From Streptomyces sp. T12 (GTDB lineage: Bacteria > Actinomycetota > Actinomycetes > Streptomycetales > Streptomycetaceae), in assembly GCF_028736035.1 (NCBI RefSeq), contig NZ_CP117866.1, positions 930,001 through 994,000 of the forward strand: DNA of 64,000 nt. Direction: 5' to 3'. How positions within the stretch are numbered: the stretch's first letter is position 1; the number at the start of each line of letters is the position of its first letter. Under the pieces are notes generated by a model. That model did no database searches and was not told where the DNA came from. It worked only from the letters and a program-made list of their open reading frames with translations. The translations under genes were made by a program, and so were the position numbers. Below are positions 41,252 to 52,378 of this stretch, one piece after another.

Positions 41252-41472
41252 GGGTGGTTTCTCCCCGTTGGCGCTGTTCGGTTTGTGCAGAGTGCGTGTG
41301 CCTCAACGGTGGCCGGGCCAGCCTCGTCCTCGGTTGGGATGGGGGTGGACAGTTGCGGTGTCCGTAGTGGCGGGTACAACCATGCCGAGCCGTCGTGCAA
41401 CAACCCTGCAAGGAACCTAAAATCCGCAGGTAGGGCCGTGTCTGCGGCCAGGGACACAAACGGGGGCTGGGT

Positions 41473-44400
41473 GTGGACTTTCGGCTGCTGGGCGGTGTTG
41501 AGGCACAGACGGATACCGGCCCGGTTGAGCTTGGGCCCGCTCGCCAGCAGACGGTGCTGGCTGCTCTGCTCGTGGACGCCAATCGGCCGGTGACGATCGA
41601 TCAGTTGGCGCACCGGGTATGGGGAGATGGCCCACCGCAACGTGCGACGCAGACCCTGTATGGCTATGTGTCCCGGCTGCGTCGCCTACTGCCAGGGGTG
41701 ATCACCCGACGGGCAGGCGGCTATGTGCTCACCGCCGACGAATCGATGGTGGACGTGCACCGGTTCCACCGGCTGCTCGGGCTGGCCCGGCAGTCCGCCG
41801 ACGCTGGCCGGTCGGTGGCGCTGTTCCAGGAGGCGCTGGCGCTGTGGCGGGGGGGAACCGTTCGCCGGCGCCGACACACCTTGGTTCAACGCCGCCCGCG
41901 ACACCCTCCGCAAGGAACGGTCGGCCGCCGAGCTGGACTGCACCGACCTTCGCTTGCGGATCGGTGAACACGCAGCGCTGCTTACCACGCTCGCCGAGCG
42001 CAGCGCCACCCATCCGCTGGACGAGCGGCTGGCCGCCCAGTACATGCTTGCCCTGTACCGCTGCGGGCGGCAGGCCGACGCCCTCGCCCACTTCCGGCAC
42101 CTTCGCCGCATGCTTGCCGAGGAACTCGGTATTGACCCGGGACAGGAACTGCAGCGCCTGCACCAGGCGATCCTCAGCGGCGACCCGGAGCTGGAACCGC
42201 AACCGGCCGCTCCACCGGCCGCAGCCCCGGTCTCGGTGCAGGCACCGGCCGAGGCCACCTGGACCGTCCAGTGCCAACTCCCCTTGGACGTACCGGGATT
42301 CGTCGGCCGAGCCGAGCTGATCGAGCGCCTAGAGGAAGAGCTGACAGCCCCCGTGACGGCGCCCGTCGTCGTGTCCGGCTCACCCGGCGTCGGAAAGAGC
42401 GCGCTCGCGGTGCACCTCGGTCACCGCCTGCGGGCTGCTTTCCCCGACGGTCAGTGGCATGTACACCTGGCGGGTAACAGCGGCCGTCCGCGTGATCCGG
42501 CCGAGGCATTGTCGGCGATGCTGCGCGCCTCCGGACAGGATCCGCAGACCATTCCCGAGCCGTTGGACGACCGCGCGGCCACCTTCCGCAGCCGGATGGC
42601 CGACCGCAAGGTGCTCCTCGTCCTGGACGACGCCGCCGACGCCGAGCAGGTGCGGCTGTTGCTGCCGGGAAACGCCGGGGCCGCCGTGCTCATCACCAGC
42701 CGGTCCGACCTGCGCGGCCTGGCCGCCAGCCATGCCGCCCGCACCGTCCCCCTCGACGTGCTCGCCCCGGCCGAGGCCCACACCCTGCTGGCCGGGGCCC
42801 TCGGTGCGCAGCGCGTGGCGGACGAAGCAGAGGCCGCCGGGCAGCTGGACGCCCTGTGCGCCCGTCTTCCGCTGGCGTTGCGGATCGCGGCCGCCAACCT
42901 CGCCGTCCGGCCGGACCGCTCCCTCTCCTCTTACGCCGCCGAACTGGCCAACGACGGACGGCTCGCCAAGCTGTCTGTCTCCGGAGACCGGCAGGCCGCC
43001 GTCCGGACCGCATTCGACCACTCCTACGCCGCCCTGGAGCCGGACACGGCGCGCCTGTTCCGCCTCCTCGGCCTCCATCCCGGTCCTGACTTCACCGCCG
43101 AGACGGCCGCGGCCCTGCTGGATGCCCCGCGGGCCGAGGCCGAGGACCTGCTCGGCCTGCTCGCCACCGCCGGCCTCGTGCAGTACACCGCCGCCGGCCG
43201 GTTCCAGTTCCACGACCTGCTGCGGCTCTACGCCGCCGAACACGCCATGGCAGACCCCGACCACGAGGCGGCCTGGCAGCGGCTGTGTGACTGGTACCTC
43301 GCGACAACCGACGCCGCTACTGCCTTCGACTACACCGGCAGCGTCCAACTGCCCCGACCGCGTGCCGAATCCGCTCGCTTCAACGACCGGCACCAGGCAC
43401 TCGCGTGGCTGGAGAGCGAACGTGCCAACCTGGCCGCTCTGATCATCCGCACCGCCGATTCCGGCCCGCGCAATATCTCCTGGCAGCTGGCCGACCAACT
43501 ACGCCTGTACTACTACAGCCGACGGCAAACGGCAGAGTGGCAGGCCACGACAACTGCCGCGCTGCGCGCCGCCGAACACGACAGTGAGACGCTCCCCCAG
43601 GCCGTGCTGTGGCACAGCCTCGGCCTGCTACGCCAGCACACCGGCGACACTCAGGCCGCCCGCGAGGCCCTGCGCACAGCCCAACAGGGATACCGCAACA
43701 CCGGGTTCGCCCTCGGTGAGGTCGCCATCCTCACGAACCTCGCGATCCACTACGCCCTGCGCGGAGAGATGCGCCAGGCACTCGACTGCCAGCAGGACGG
43801 CTACACACTGCTCCGCGATCTCGACCGGCCGGTACTGCTCGCCCGCGCACTCAACACGATGGGTCTGTGCCACGCGTATCTCGGCGAGTTCAACCAGGCG
43901 GTGGACCGCATAACGGAAGCGATCCAGACATGCCGCGCGAACGACCGACCATCGGGCACCATCGGCCCCCTGGCCAACCGTGCCATCGCCCGACACGGCC
44001 TCGGCCACTACACCGAAGCGCTGGCCGACGCCACCGAAGCACTGCACCTCTGCCACAGCCACCAGCACCGCAACAGTGAACCCCCCGTCCACGAGATCCT
44101 CGCCCGCATCCACCGCGACACCGGCCGGCTCGACCTCGCCCAAACCCACGCCGAGCAGGCCCTGCGCACCGCCCGCGCAGTGGGCGAACCCACCCTGGAG
44201 GCCGACAGCCTGATCACCCTCGGCTCCATACACCGCCTGACCAGCCACCCCGACCGCGCCGCCACACGCCTCCAGGCAGCCACCGAACTCACCCACCGCA
44301 GCGGTTTACGCCACCAGGAAGCCGACGCCCACGCCCACCTCGCCTCCGGCGCCATACCCACCGCGAAACACCACGCCCACCAAGCCCTGATCATCGCCCG

Positions 44401-44563
44401 CGCCCTGGACCTACGCCCTGCTCAACACCGCGCCCTGACCGCCCTCGCCGCGATCGCCCACACCAACAGCACCCCCGCCGAGGCCGCCGACCACACCACG
44501 CAGGCCCGGCGGATCCAGGACGAGACGGGCTACCACCCATCCCCCGCAGACGAACCCAAGTGA
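41473..44563 (+). CDS. AfsR/SARP-type regulator (winged helix, BTAD, NB-ARC, TPR) with apparent +1 frameshift
   Basis: Starts at GTG 41473 (MDFRLLGGVEAQ). The OmpR-like winged helix spans residues 1-90, and the bacterial transcriptional activation domain begins near 97. The frame shifts in a run of seven G at 41849-41855: ALALWRG should continue GEPFAGADTPWFNAARD, but that lies one base over. The remaining part encodes the BTAD end, an NTPase with GSPGVGKSALAVHL (Walker A) and VLLVLDDAAD (Walker B), and C-terminal TPR helices to 44563. The total length is one base over a multiple of three. Such regulators activate secondary-metabolite genes, which fits control of the adjoining repeat-protein unit. 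The shift may be a sequencing error or a slippage-prone tract. Confidence 0.85.
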
Positions 44564-45207
44564 CACCCGTTCGCGAACGCGGAACACAGCCGTCATCGCC
44601 AGCTCAACCGCACCGACGGTCACTCAGTCAGCCGCGGCGGTTTGGAGCGGCAAATATCTCCCCTCTGTCGTCGCCGGAGCACTTCCTCTGTGCTTCTTCA
44701 TTTGTGTGGTCTGCCCACCGTGTCGAGCCGAGACGCGGCCCGACGCAGGGCCGCTTTGGCCATGCTGGACCGCCTTCTGGGCTGGGACGGCGGAAGGACC
44801 CCGGGGTGCCGTGGTGGATGATGAGTGGCTCCAGGAAGATCGGAAGCCGAGACACTGCAAGGAGGGCCGCGGCCCGGGCCTGTAGGTGACCGACGCGGTT
44901 TCAACGACATGCGGAGCCGGGCGGAGGAATACGTCTTCCGAGCTTGGCCATCGTCGAAGTCCCCCGGCATACCGGCATGCGCGCCGACGAGGACCTGAAG
45001 CCGACCTACGCAGTTTCGTCGCTCACCAACTCCCGACCACCGCATCAGCGTGCCGTCGCCACGCTCCGCGACGGCAGCTACGAACCCAGACCTCACGCCC
45101 CGCTTGGCGCAGACACCCTCCCGGCTTCCCAGACCATCTCGCCGGACAGACGGGAAAACGAGCCCAGCCCTCGGCAAGGGGGACGCGGCAGGTACCAGCC
45201 GGCAAGG
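44564..45207. other. Non-coding spacer at the right end of the island
   Basis: No gene with a plausible start and codon pattern was found. A short ATG frame from 44944 runs into the repeat sequences at 45.2 kb and looks fortuitous or like a remnant. Confidence 0.5.
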
Positions 45208-45374
45208 CCTAGGGGATCCACCGGGGGGAGACACACACCATCCAGACCCCGTAAGCACAAGGTCGGGCAGGCGTTCGTCAGCACCACTGCACTGACACGT
45301 CAGCACGGAAAATCGGGATAAAAACACCCCCCTGGTAGCGTTTCCGCCGGTCAGGGGGGTCTTGCGTTGTGGAG
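45208..45374. repeat. Direct repeat shared with 60070-60232
   Basis: Both copies begin CCTAGGGGATCC. They continue through a CCCCGTAA-CAC segment, the CTGACACGTCAGCAC palindrome, AATCGGGA-AAAAACACCCC and a hairpin, and end at a tRNA-Ala 3' end. A fragment (CCGTAAGCACAAGGTCGGGCAGGC-like) recurs at about 61201-61240. The segment is probably tRNA-flanking DNA duplicated during integration events. Confidence 0.65.
45324..45360 (-). terminator. Terminator of the tRNA-Ala remnant at 45.37 kb
   Basis: On the minus strand ACCCCCCTG...CAGGGGGGT forms a stem around GCGGAAACGC and is followed by a run of T. It is equivalent to the hairpin at 60185-60223. Confidence 0.7.
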
Positions 45375-45535
45375 CCTAGGGGAGTCGAACCCGAAATCGT
45401 TACGTTTCTGACCTGCGATTTTACCAGAGAACCAGGACAAAGAACCCCGTTTCCATCCCCCTGCGTCCCGCTCGATCCTCCTCGATCCACGCCCCGTGCT
45501 GACACGTCAGCACGGACCAGCAAGCCGTTGCAGTC
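45375..45535 (-). repeat. att-like direct repeat, copy B (right edge of the 9.5-kb island)
   Basis: Aligns with copy A at 35891-36050. It starts with a tRNA-Ala 3' core (CCTAGGGGAGTCGAACCCG), followed by GAAATCGTTACGTTTCTGAC and the shared tail through TGCTGACACGTCAGCACGG. Unlike copy A, it keeps the tRNA-side flank and terminator, so this side may be the original tRNA-Ala-proximal junction. Confidence 0.7.
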
Positions 45536-45723
45536 ACAAATCGCGGCTTCTCGAAGATAACCAGATTCCTCACTGATTCCGGGGTTGAAACACAAGCTTC
45601 AGAGTGCACACGGGAGCAAATCATCATGAGAACTTCAGAGGGACTGCAACTGCGTCAGCATGACCGCTGCATCGTAGCGTCGGGCACCTTGGGGTGTGTG
45701 GGCTGATCTTGGTTGTTGAGTGG

Positions 45724-46949
45724 TCAGTTCTCCAGGGTCTCCAGCGCCAGCTCCAGCTTGAGGTGGCGTTGTTCGAAGTCCTCGCCCAGGTGCTCGCGGA
45801 GCTGTCCGATGCGGTAGCGGACGGTGTTGGCGTGGACGCCGAGGGCGCGGGCGGTGGCCTCGCGGTTGCAGTTCAGGCGGAGGTAGGTGCGCAGGGTGTC
45901 GCGCAGGCGGCGGGCGGAGTCGGTAGGGGCGAGCAGCTCGCCGAGTTCCCGCTCGGCCAGGGCGCGGGCGGCCGTGGGGGAGGCCGCGAGCAGGGCGTTG
46001 ATCTCGACGTCCGGGTAGCGCACGAGCCGGGCCGCGTGCTCCGGTGGGCCCGCCATGCGCAGGGCGCAGAGAGCCTCGCGGTGGCTCTGGCGGAAGCCGG
46101 GGCGGCCGGTGGCGGGGCCCCGACTCCGGCCTGGATTCCGTCGGGCAGCGTCACCGTGTCCAGCAGGCCCAGATCGGGGGCATGGTCGGTGCCGGCCCAG
46201 GCCCACAGGCCGTGCGCTCCGGAGGGCAGGGTGAGCAGGCCCCGCGCCCCGAGGGCCTCGCCCAGTCGCGCCGCGAGCCCGTCCAGGTCACGCAGTGCGT
46301 CCGGCGTCTGCGCCCGGGTGTGCAGCACGAATGCGGTGTGGTGGCGGTGCAGGCGGTAGCCGAGGCGGCCCGAGGGGTCGTCCTGTTCGTCGGTGTCGTC
46401 CTGCAGGAGGGTGCGGATCAGGGTGCTGCGGACGGAGAGCGCGCCGGTCAGCAGCCGTTCGCGTTCCGCCGTGTGCACCGCGATGTGCTGTTCGAGGGTG
46501 TGGCTGATCCACATCGCGGTGCGTTCCCAGACCTCGGCGAGCAGGGCGACCTGGTGCACGGGCGGCAGTGCTGATTCCTGTACCACCCGGCTCAGGTAGC
46601 CGATGGCGAAGCGCTGGGCGGCCCGGTAGAGGCCGAGGGCCACGCTCAGGTCGAAGCCGCGGACGGCGAGCGTCCGTGCGAGATCACGGGTTTCCGCAGG
46701 CAGTGGGGCTTCGTCGACCGGGCCCGCCATCAAGGCCGTCAGCAGGGAGACGAGCTGCACTCGGCTGCTGGCGGCGAGGTCGCGCAGCAGCTCCTGGTCG
46801 CCCTGGAACGGCGGGGACTGCGCCACCAGAGCCGTATCGAGACCGTGGGCGAGCTCGTCACGACGCTCGGGGGTCATGAGGCGGGCGACCGTGGCCCGGA
46901 ACCAGGCGTCCCGCTCGGCCGAGCCGTCCGCCGTCTGTGCAGATCCCAC
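45724..46949 (-). CDS. PucR-family transcriptional regulator with apparent -1 frameshift
   Basis: Starts at GTG 46949 (AGGAG upstream). The N-terminal region runs in frame to about 46115 (LPDGIQAGVGAP). The conserved continuation GRPGFRQSHREALCALRMA lies one base over, and the length is one base short of a multiple of three. The C-terminus has the PucR helix-turn-helix: LRTYLRLNCNREATARALGV then HANTVRYRIGQLREHLGEDF. It faces the acyl-CoA catabolic genes with a 121-nt divergent promoter region and probably controls them. A missing G near 46109-46117 explains the break. Confidence 0.83.
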
Positions 46950-47070
46950 AAAAAGCTCCTGGTCGGTTGCGGATTCGCGCCAAGCGCGGTCCCCGCATCC
47001 TGCGAGAACATCGCCGCCACGTCCAGCGCCGGACGTCCGGGGAGACCGGCATTTCCTGGGAGGCAGACCT

Positions 47071-48608
47071 GTGTCCGCACTCGGTTCCGCTCATACGCAG
47101 GCCCTGCTCACCGTCCGTTCCCCGGTCGACGGCCGGATCGTGGGCCGGGTTCCGGACAGCGGGCCGCAGGTCGTCGCCGAGCGGGCGCGGGCCCTCCGGG
47201 AGAGCCAGCCCGGCTGGCGGGCGATCGGCCCCCGCGGCCGGGCACGCCACCTGCGCGTACTGCGGGACTGGCTGCTCGACCACGAGCGGCACGTGGTGGA
47301 TGTTCTGGTCGCCGAGACCGGCAAGGCACGGGCGGACGCGGCGACGGAGATCCCGCTCGTCTGCGACCTGATCAACTACTACGCCGGCCACGCCGAGGAG
47401 TTTCTCGCCGATGAACGGCCGCGCCCGCACGGCCCGGTGGGGTTCGCGAAGCGGCTGACCGTGACCCGGCATCCGTATCCCGTGGCCGGGGTGATCACGC
47501 CGTGGAACTACCCGCTCGCCATGCCCGGCCTGGACGTGGTACCGGCCTTGCTCGCCGGTACGGCGGTGCTGCTCAAGCCGTCCGAGGTGACGCCCCTAAC
47601 GGCCCTCGAACTCGCCCGGGGCTGGCGGGAGATCGGCGCGCCGCCTGTCCTGGAGGTGGTCACCGGAGGTGCGGGGACGGGGGCCGCTGTGGTCGACCAC
47701 GCGGACTTCGTGCAGTTCACCGGCTCCGTCCGCACCGGCCGGGCGGTGGCCGTACGGGCCGCCGAGCGCCTGGTGCCGTTCAGCCTCGAACTCGGCGGCA
47801 AGGACGCGGCGATCGTGCTCGCCGACGCCGACCTCGATCGTGCGGTGCAGGGGATCGCGTGGGGCGGGATGTTCAACGCCGGGCAGACCTGTGTGTCCGT
47901 GGAACGCGTCTACGTCGAAGCGCCGGTCCACGACAAGTTCGTACGGCGGCTGACCCGTCTGGTGTCGGGGCTGCGGACGCCCGAGGAGTCGGACGGCGGA
48001 CGGCACCTCGACGTGGGCGCCCTGGCCACGCCGGCTCAGCGCGACCTGGTGCACCGCCAGGTCACCGAGGCGCTCTCCGGTGGGGCCCGCGCACTGACGG
48101 GCGGTGTCCCGGGCGCGGTGGGCACGTCGTACCGGCCCACCGTCCTCGTGGACGTCCACCACTCCATGGCCTGCATGCGGGAGGAGACCTTCGGCCCGAC
48201 GCTGCCGGTGATGAAGGTCGCCGACGCCGATGAGGCCGTACGGCTGGCCAACGACTCTCCGTACGGCCTGTCCGCGAGCGTCTGGACCCGCGACACGGCT
48301 CGGGGCGAGGCGATCGCCCGCCGGCTGGAGGCGGGCGCGGTCAACATCAACGACGTCTACTCCAACCTTCTTAACTTCCCGCTCCCGCACGGTGGTTGGA
48401 AGGAGTCCGGGACCGGTGTGCGTCTCGGCGGCGCGCAGGGGATGCGCAAGTACACCCGGCAGCAGGCGATCACCGCACCGCGCGGTCCCTGCCGGCCCGG
48501 GAGCCGTTCTGGTACCCGTACACGCCCGTCCGTACCCGGCTGGTGGGAGCCGTGCTGCGCCTGCTGACGGCGCGGGACCTGCGGCGACGCCTCGGACTGC
48601 GGCGCTGA
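47071..48608 (+). CDS. NAD(P)-dependent aldehyde dehydrogenase (succinate-semialdehyde dehydrogenase-like), with apparent C-terminal frameshift
   Basis: Starts at GTG 47071 behind GGGAGG. Key elements are VITPWNYPLAMPG, the cofactor region FTGSVRTGR, catalytic Glu in LELGGKDAA, and the catalytic Cys in NAGQTCVSVERV. The uncorrected frame stops at 48567 with an atypical tail. One base over, REPFWYPYTPVRTRLVGAVL to a stop at 48608 gives the normal end of this subfamily, so one base appears to be missing near 48487. It oxidises an aldehyde, perhaps a fatty aldehyde, to the acid used by the ligase two genes on. Confidence 0.88.
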
Positions 48609-48642
48609 ACCACTCACCTTTTGAGCCCCACTGAGGAGCATC

Positions 48643-49482
48643 GTGCTGCGCACATCACCCCTTCCTGTCCGAGGCCGAGTCGTCGCCGTCACCGGCGGTG
48701 CCCGCGGCATCGGCGAGCGGACCGCCGGCCTGCTGACCCGCCTCGGCGCCCGCGTCGCGATCGGGGACATCGACGAGGAGCGTTGCGCCGAGACCGCCGG
48801 CCGGCTCGGGCTCGCCTGTCACGGCCGGCTCGACGTCACCGACCCGGAGTCGTTCGCCGCCTTCCTCGACCGTGTCGAGAGTGAACTCGGGCCGCTGGAC
48901 GTCCTGGTGAACAACGCCGGGATCATGCCGGTGGGCCCGCTGCTGGACGAGTCCGACGCCGTGGCCCGCCGCATGGTCGAGATCAACGTCCTCGGCGTGA
49001 TCACCGGCACCAAGCTCGCCCTGCGCCGGATGGCACCGCGCGGCAGCGGCCACATCGTCAACGTCGCCTCGCTCGGCGGCGAGATGTGCGTCCCGGGCGT
49101 GGCCAGCTATATCGGCACGAAGCACGCCGTGGTCGGCTTCACCGACGCGGCCCGGCTGGAGTTCCGTACCGCCGGAGTGCGGTTCTCGTCGGTCCTGCCG
49201 TGGTTCACCAACACCGAACTCGTCTCGGGCACCAAAGGCATCCGGTTCCTGCCCAACGCCGAACCCGAGGACGTCGCCGCTGCCATAGCCGCCACCCTGC
49301 GCCGGCCGCGTGCCCGCGTCCGGGTCACCGCCCTGCACGGGGCCCTCGTCCAGGCGGGCCGGTTCCTGCCCCGGTCCGTGACAGAGGGGGTCCAGCGGGT
49401 GTTGGGCGCGGAGAGCGTGTTCCTCGGCGACGTCGACGACGAGGCCCGCCGTGCCTACGAAGACCGCGTCCGGTCCCTGTGA
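48643..49482 (+). CDS. SDR-family oxidoreductase
   Basis: 279 residues from GTG 48643 (GAGGAG upstream). Classical SDR motifs are TGGARGIG, NNAG and the YIGTK active site. The C-terminal 60 residues (ALVQAGRFLPRSVTEGVQRV) form an amphipathic extension often seen in SDRs acting on lipids. The substrate is unknown; context suggests an alcohol or ketone intermediate of acyl degradation. Confidence 0.85.
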   Translation: MLRTSPLPVRGRVVAVTGGARGIGERTAGLLTRLGARVAIGDIDEERCAETAGRLGLACHGRLDVTDPESFAAFLDRVESELGPLDVLVNNAGIMPVGPLLDESDAVARRMVEINVLGVITGTKLALRRMAPRGSGHIVNVASLGGEMCVPGVASYIGTKHAVVGFTDAARLEFRTAGVRFSSVLPWFTNTELVSGTKGIRFLPNAEPEDVAAAIAATLRRPRARVRVTALHGALVQAGRFLPRSVTEGVQRVLGAESVFLGDVDDEARRAYEDRVRSL

Positions 49483-49528
49483 CCCGTACCGAGTCCGTCC
49501 AGCTGTCAGATCCCGAGGAGCACTACCC

Positions 49529-51328
49529 GTGACCGACCAGCCGACCACGCTCTGCGCCGCGTTCCAGCGCACGGTCGCTGCCCATCCCGACGCCGTGGCC
49601 CTGCGTGCGCACGGCGGCGACACCGAGATCACCTGGCGCCAGTACGGCCGGCGGGTGCGCCGGATTGCGACCGGCCTGGCCCGGCTCGGCGCGGGGCCGG
49701 GCGAGTTCGTGGCGCTGATGATGTCCAACCGCCCCGAGTTCCACCTCACCGACACCGCGGTCCTGCACACCGGCGCCGTCCCGTACTCGGTCTACAGCAC
49801 CAACCCGGCCGAGGCGATCGCGCACACCTTCCGCAACTCCGGTTGCGGGATCGTCGTATGCGAGGCGCAGTACCTGGAGCGGGTGCGGGAGGCGGCCGAA
49901 CGGGCGGGCGGGGTCCGGCACATCGTCTGTGTGGACGGCGAGGCCGAGGGGACCGTTTCACTCGACGAGGTGGAGATCCGGGGCGAGGAGGGCTTCGAGG
50001 GCTTCGACTTCGAGCGGTCCTGGCGCGCGGTCGGACCCGACGACCTGGCAACCCTCGTCTACACGTCCGGAACCACCGGGCTGCCTAAGGGAGTCGAGCT
50101 CACCCACGCCGCCGTGCTCGCCGACACCGCCGCCGCGTTCACCGTGTTCAGGCCCGGCGCGGGCGACCATGTGGTGTCGTACCTGCCGGACGCGCACGCG
50201 GCCAACCGCTGGATGTGCCACTACAACTCGCTGCTGTCCGGCGCCCGCATCACGACCCTCGACGACTCCAAGCGACTGGTGGAGGCGCTGGCCGCGGCCC
50301 GCCCGACGTTCCTGCTGGCGGTCCCGCACGTCTGGTACAAGCTCAAGGCCGCGCTGGAGACGGCGGTGGAGGAGCAGCCGAGCCCGGTGCGGCGGGCGCT
50401 GGGCCGCTGGGCCCTGCGCACCGGAGCACGCCGGGCCGCCGTGGAGGCCGCCCCGGAAGCGGACGCCGTACGCACCGTCCCGCCCGCCCTGCGCCTCCAA
50501 CACGCCCTCGCCGAACGGCTGGTGCTGTCCCGGGTGCGCGCCCGGCTGGGCCTGGACCGGCTGCGCGTCGCGGCGACGGGCGCGGCACCGCTCGCCCCCG
50601 AGGCCCTGCGTTTCCTGCTCGGCATCGGTCTGCCGGTCTGCGAGGCGTGGGGCATGACCGAGGTGACCTGCGTGGCCACGGCCAACCGGCCCGGAGCCGT
50701 ACGCATCGGCACCGTCGGCCAGGTCCTGCCCGGAGTGGAACTGCGCGTCGCCGACGACGGCGAACTCCTGCTGCGCGGCCCGATGCTGATGCGCGGCTAC
50801 CGCGGCGCCCCGGAGCAGACCGCCGAAGTCCTGGACGCCGACGGCTGGTTGCACACCGGCGACATCGGCGAGGTCGACCGCGACGGCCGTGTGCGCATCG
50901 TCGACCGCAAGAAGGAACTGATCATCAACGCGGCGGGCAAGAACATGTCGCCCGCCCGCATCGAGAACGCCCTGCGCGTCGCCTGCCCGCTCATCGGCTG
51001 GGCGGTCGCCATAGGGGACGACCGCCCCTACGTCACCGCGCTGTTGACGCTCGACTCCGAGGCCGCCGCCGCCTTCCTCGCCGGACGGGACGAGGAGCGG
51101 GCCGATCCGTCGGACCTCGTCGACCACCCGCTGATCCGTCAGGAGATCGAACGCGGTGTCACGGCCGCCAACGCCACGCTCTCCCGCGTCGAGCAGATCA
51201 AGAAGTACACGCTCCTGACCGACCAGTGGGAGCCCGGCAGCGACGAGATCACCCCGAGCCTCAAGATCCGCCGCAAGCCGGTCCAGCAGCGGTACGCCGC
51301 CGAGATAGCGGCCCTCTACGTGACCTGA
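49529..51328 (+). CDS. Long-chain acyl-CoA synthetase (AMP-binding)
   Basis: 599 residues from GTG 49529 with GAGGAG upstream. The AMP motif YTSGTTGLPKGVELTH starts at residue 178. Other motifs are EAWGMTEVTCVA, GWLHTGDIGEVDRDGRVRIV and KKELIINAAGKNMSP. It belongs to the FadD15/bubblegum-like group that activates long or branched fatty acids. It would load the substrate for the beta-oxidation enzymes that follow. Confidence 0.92.
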   Translation: MTDQPTTLCAAFQRTVAAHPDAVALRAHGGDTEITWRQYGRRVRRIATGLARLGAGPGEFVALMMSNRPEFHLTDTAVLHTGAVPYSVYSTNPAEAIAHTFRNSGCGIVVCEAQYLERVREAAERAGGVRHIVCVDGEAEGTVSLDEVEIRGEEGFEGFDFERSWRAVGPDDLATLVYTSGTTGLPKGVELTHAAVLADTAAAFTVFRPGAGDHVVSYLPDAHAANRWMCHYNSLLSGARITTLDDSKRLVEALAAARPTFLLAVPHVWYKLKAALETAVEEQPSPVRRALGRWALRTGARRAAVEAAPEADAVRTVPPALRLQHALAERLVLSRVRARLGLDRLRVAATGAAPLAPEALRFLLGIGLPVCEAWGMTEVTCVATANRPGAVRIGTVGQVLPGVELRVADDGELLLRGPMLMRGYRGAPEQTAEVLDADGWLHTGDIGEVDRDGRVRIVDRKKELIINAAGKNMSPARIENALRVACPLIGWAVAIGDDRPYVTALLTLDSEAAAAFLAGRDEERADPSDLVDHPLIRQEIERGVTAANATLSRVEQIKKYTLLTDQWEPGSDEITPSLKIRRKPVQQRYAAEIAALYVT

Positions 51329-51415
51329 TCACGACCGTCCGGCCGGTACGGGCCTGGGGACACGCCCGTACTGGCGGATTACCCGTATGAAATCCACCTC
51401 TGAAGGAGCCGCACT

Positions 51416-52378
51416 GTGAACCGTCCATTCAGACGCGCCGCCGCACTGCTCGCCGGGCTCGCCGCCGGCATGACCTTGCTGACCCCGACCGCCACGGCGG
51501 CGACGGGTCCGGCACTGAACACCCCCGAGGCACAGCTGAGTTCCGCGCTCAGCTGTTCCGACGACCTCACCCACCCGCAGAAGACACCCGTCCTGCTGAT
51601 ACCCGGCACCCTGGAGGAACCCGACACGGCGTACGCCTGGGGCTATCAGAAGGTGCTGCGGGCGCAGGGCCACCCGGTGTGCACGGTCCGCCTGCCCGCG
51701 CAGGGCAGCGGTGACATGCAGGACACCGCCGAGTACGTGGTGTACGCCATCCGGCACATATCCGAGGTGTCCGGCGGGAAGATCTCCACGCTGGGGCACA
51801 GCCAGGGCGGGCTGCTGGCCGCCTGGGCGCTGCGGTTCTGGCCGGATCTGCCGGGCAAGGTGGACGACGCGGTGTCGCTGGCCGCGCCGTACCGGGGCAC
51901 GAAGGTCGCCGGCTACACGGTCTGCCTGCCGAACCTGTGCCCACCGATCTTCTGGCAGGTGAAGTGGGGCTCCGCCTGGTCCGGGGCGGTCGTCAGGCAG
52001 CCCATCGCCCCCGGCGCCGACGTCACGTCCGTCGGCTCCCGCACCGACGAAGTGGTGCAACCGGCTCCCGAGTCGACGTCGTTCCCCGGTGCCACCAACC
52101 TGATGGTGCAGGACCTGTGCCCGGGCCGCCTCGCCGGTCACATGAGCCAGCTCGCCGACGCCGCCGCCTACGCGCTCGTCGTGGACGCTCTCGACCACCC
52201 GGGGCCCGCGGACCTCTCCCGCGTCGACCGCTCAGCCTGCAGCAAGACGGCATTCGACGGCATCGACCCGGTCGAGATGACCGGCGCGCTCAAGTTCCTC
52301 GCGGACACCGTCACCTTCGTGGGCACGGCCCCCTGGGTGACCGCCGAGCCGCCCCTGCGCGACTACGCCCGCTCCTGA
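51416..52378 (+). CDS. Secreted alpha/beta-hydrolase lipase
   Basis: 320 residues from GTG 51416 (AAGGAG upstream). A Sec signal ends near residue 29 (ATA|A). The oxyanion segment [12 protein letters not shown] and nucleophile elbow LGHSQGG (Ser129) match class-2/CALB-like bacterial lipases, and six Cys suggest disulfides. It would release fatty acids outside the cell for the adjoining acyl-CoA genes, linking lipid capture with degradation. Confidence 0.88.
   Translation: MNRPFRRAAALLAGLAAGMTLLTPTATAATGPALNTPEAQLSSALSCSDDLTHPQKTPVLLIPGTLEEPDTAYAWGYQKVLRAQGHPVCTVRLPAQGSGDMQDTAEYVVYAIRHISEVSGGKISTLGHSQGGLLAAWALRFWPDLPGKVDDAVSLAAPYRGTKVAGYTVCLPNLCPPIFWQVKWGSAWSGAVVRQPIAPGADVTSVGSRTDEVVQPAPESTSFPGATNLMVQDLCPGRLAGHMSQLADAAAYALVVDALDHPGPADLSRVDRSACSKTAFDGIDPVEMTGALKFLADTVTFVGTAPWVTAEPPLRDYARS

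Noticed and set aside
44698..45327. 209-codon minus-strand open frame
   Set aside because: It crosses the repeated tRNA-flanking DNA, has no recognisable domain, and its codon pattern differs from neighbouring genes.
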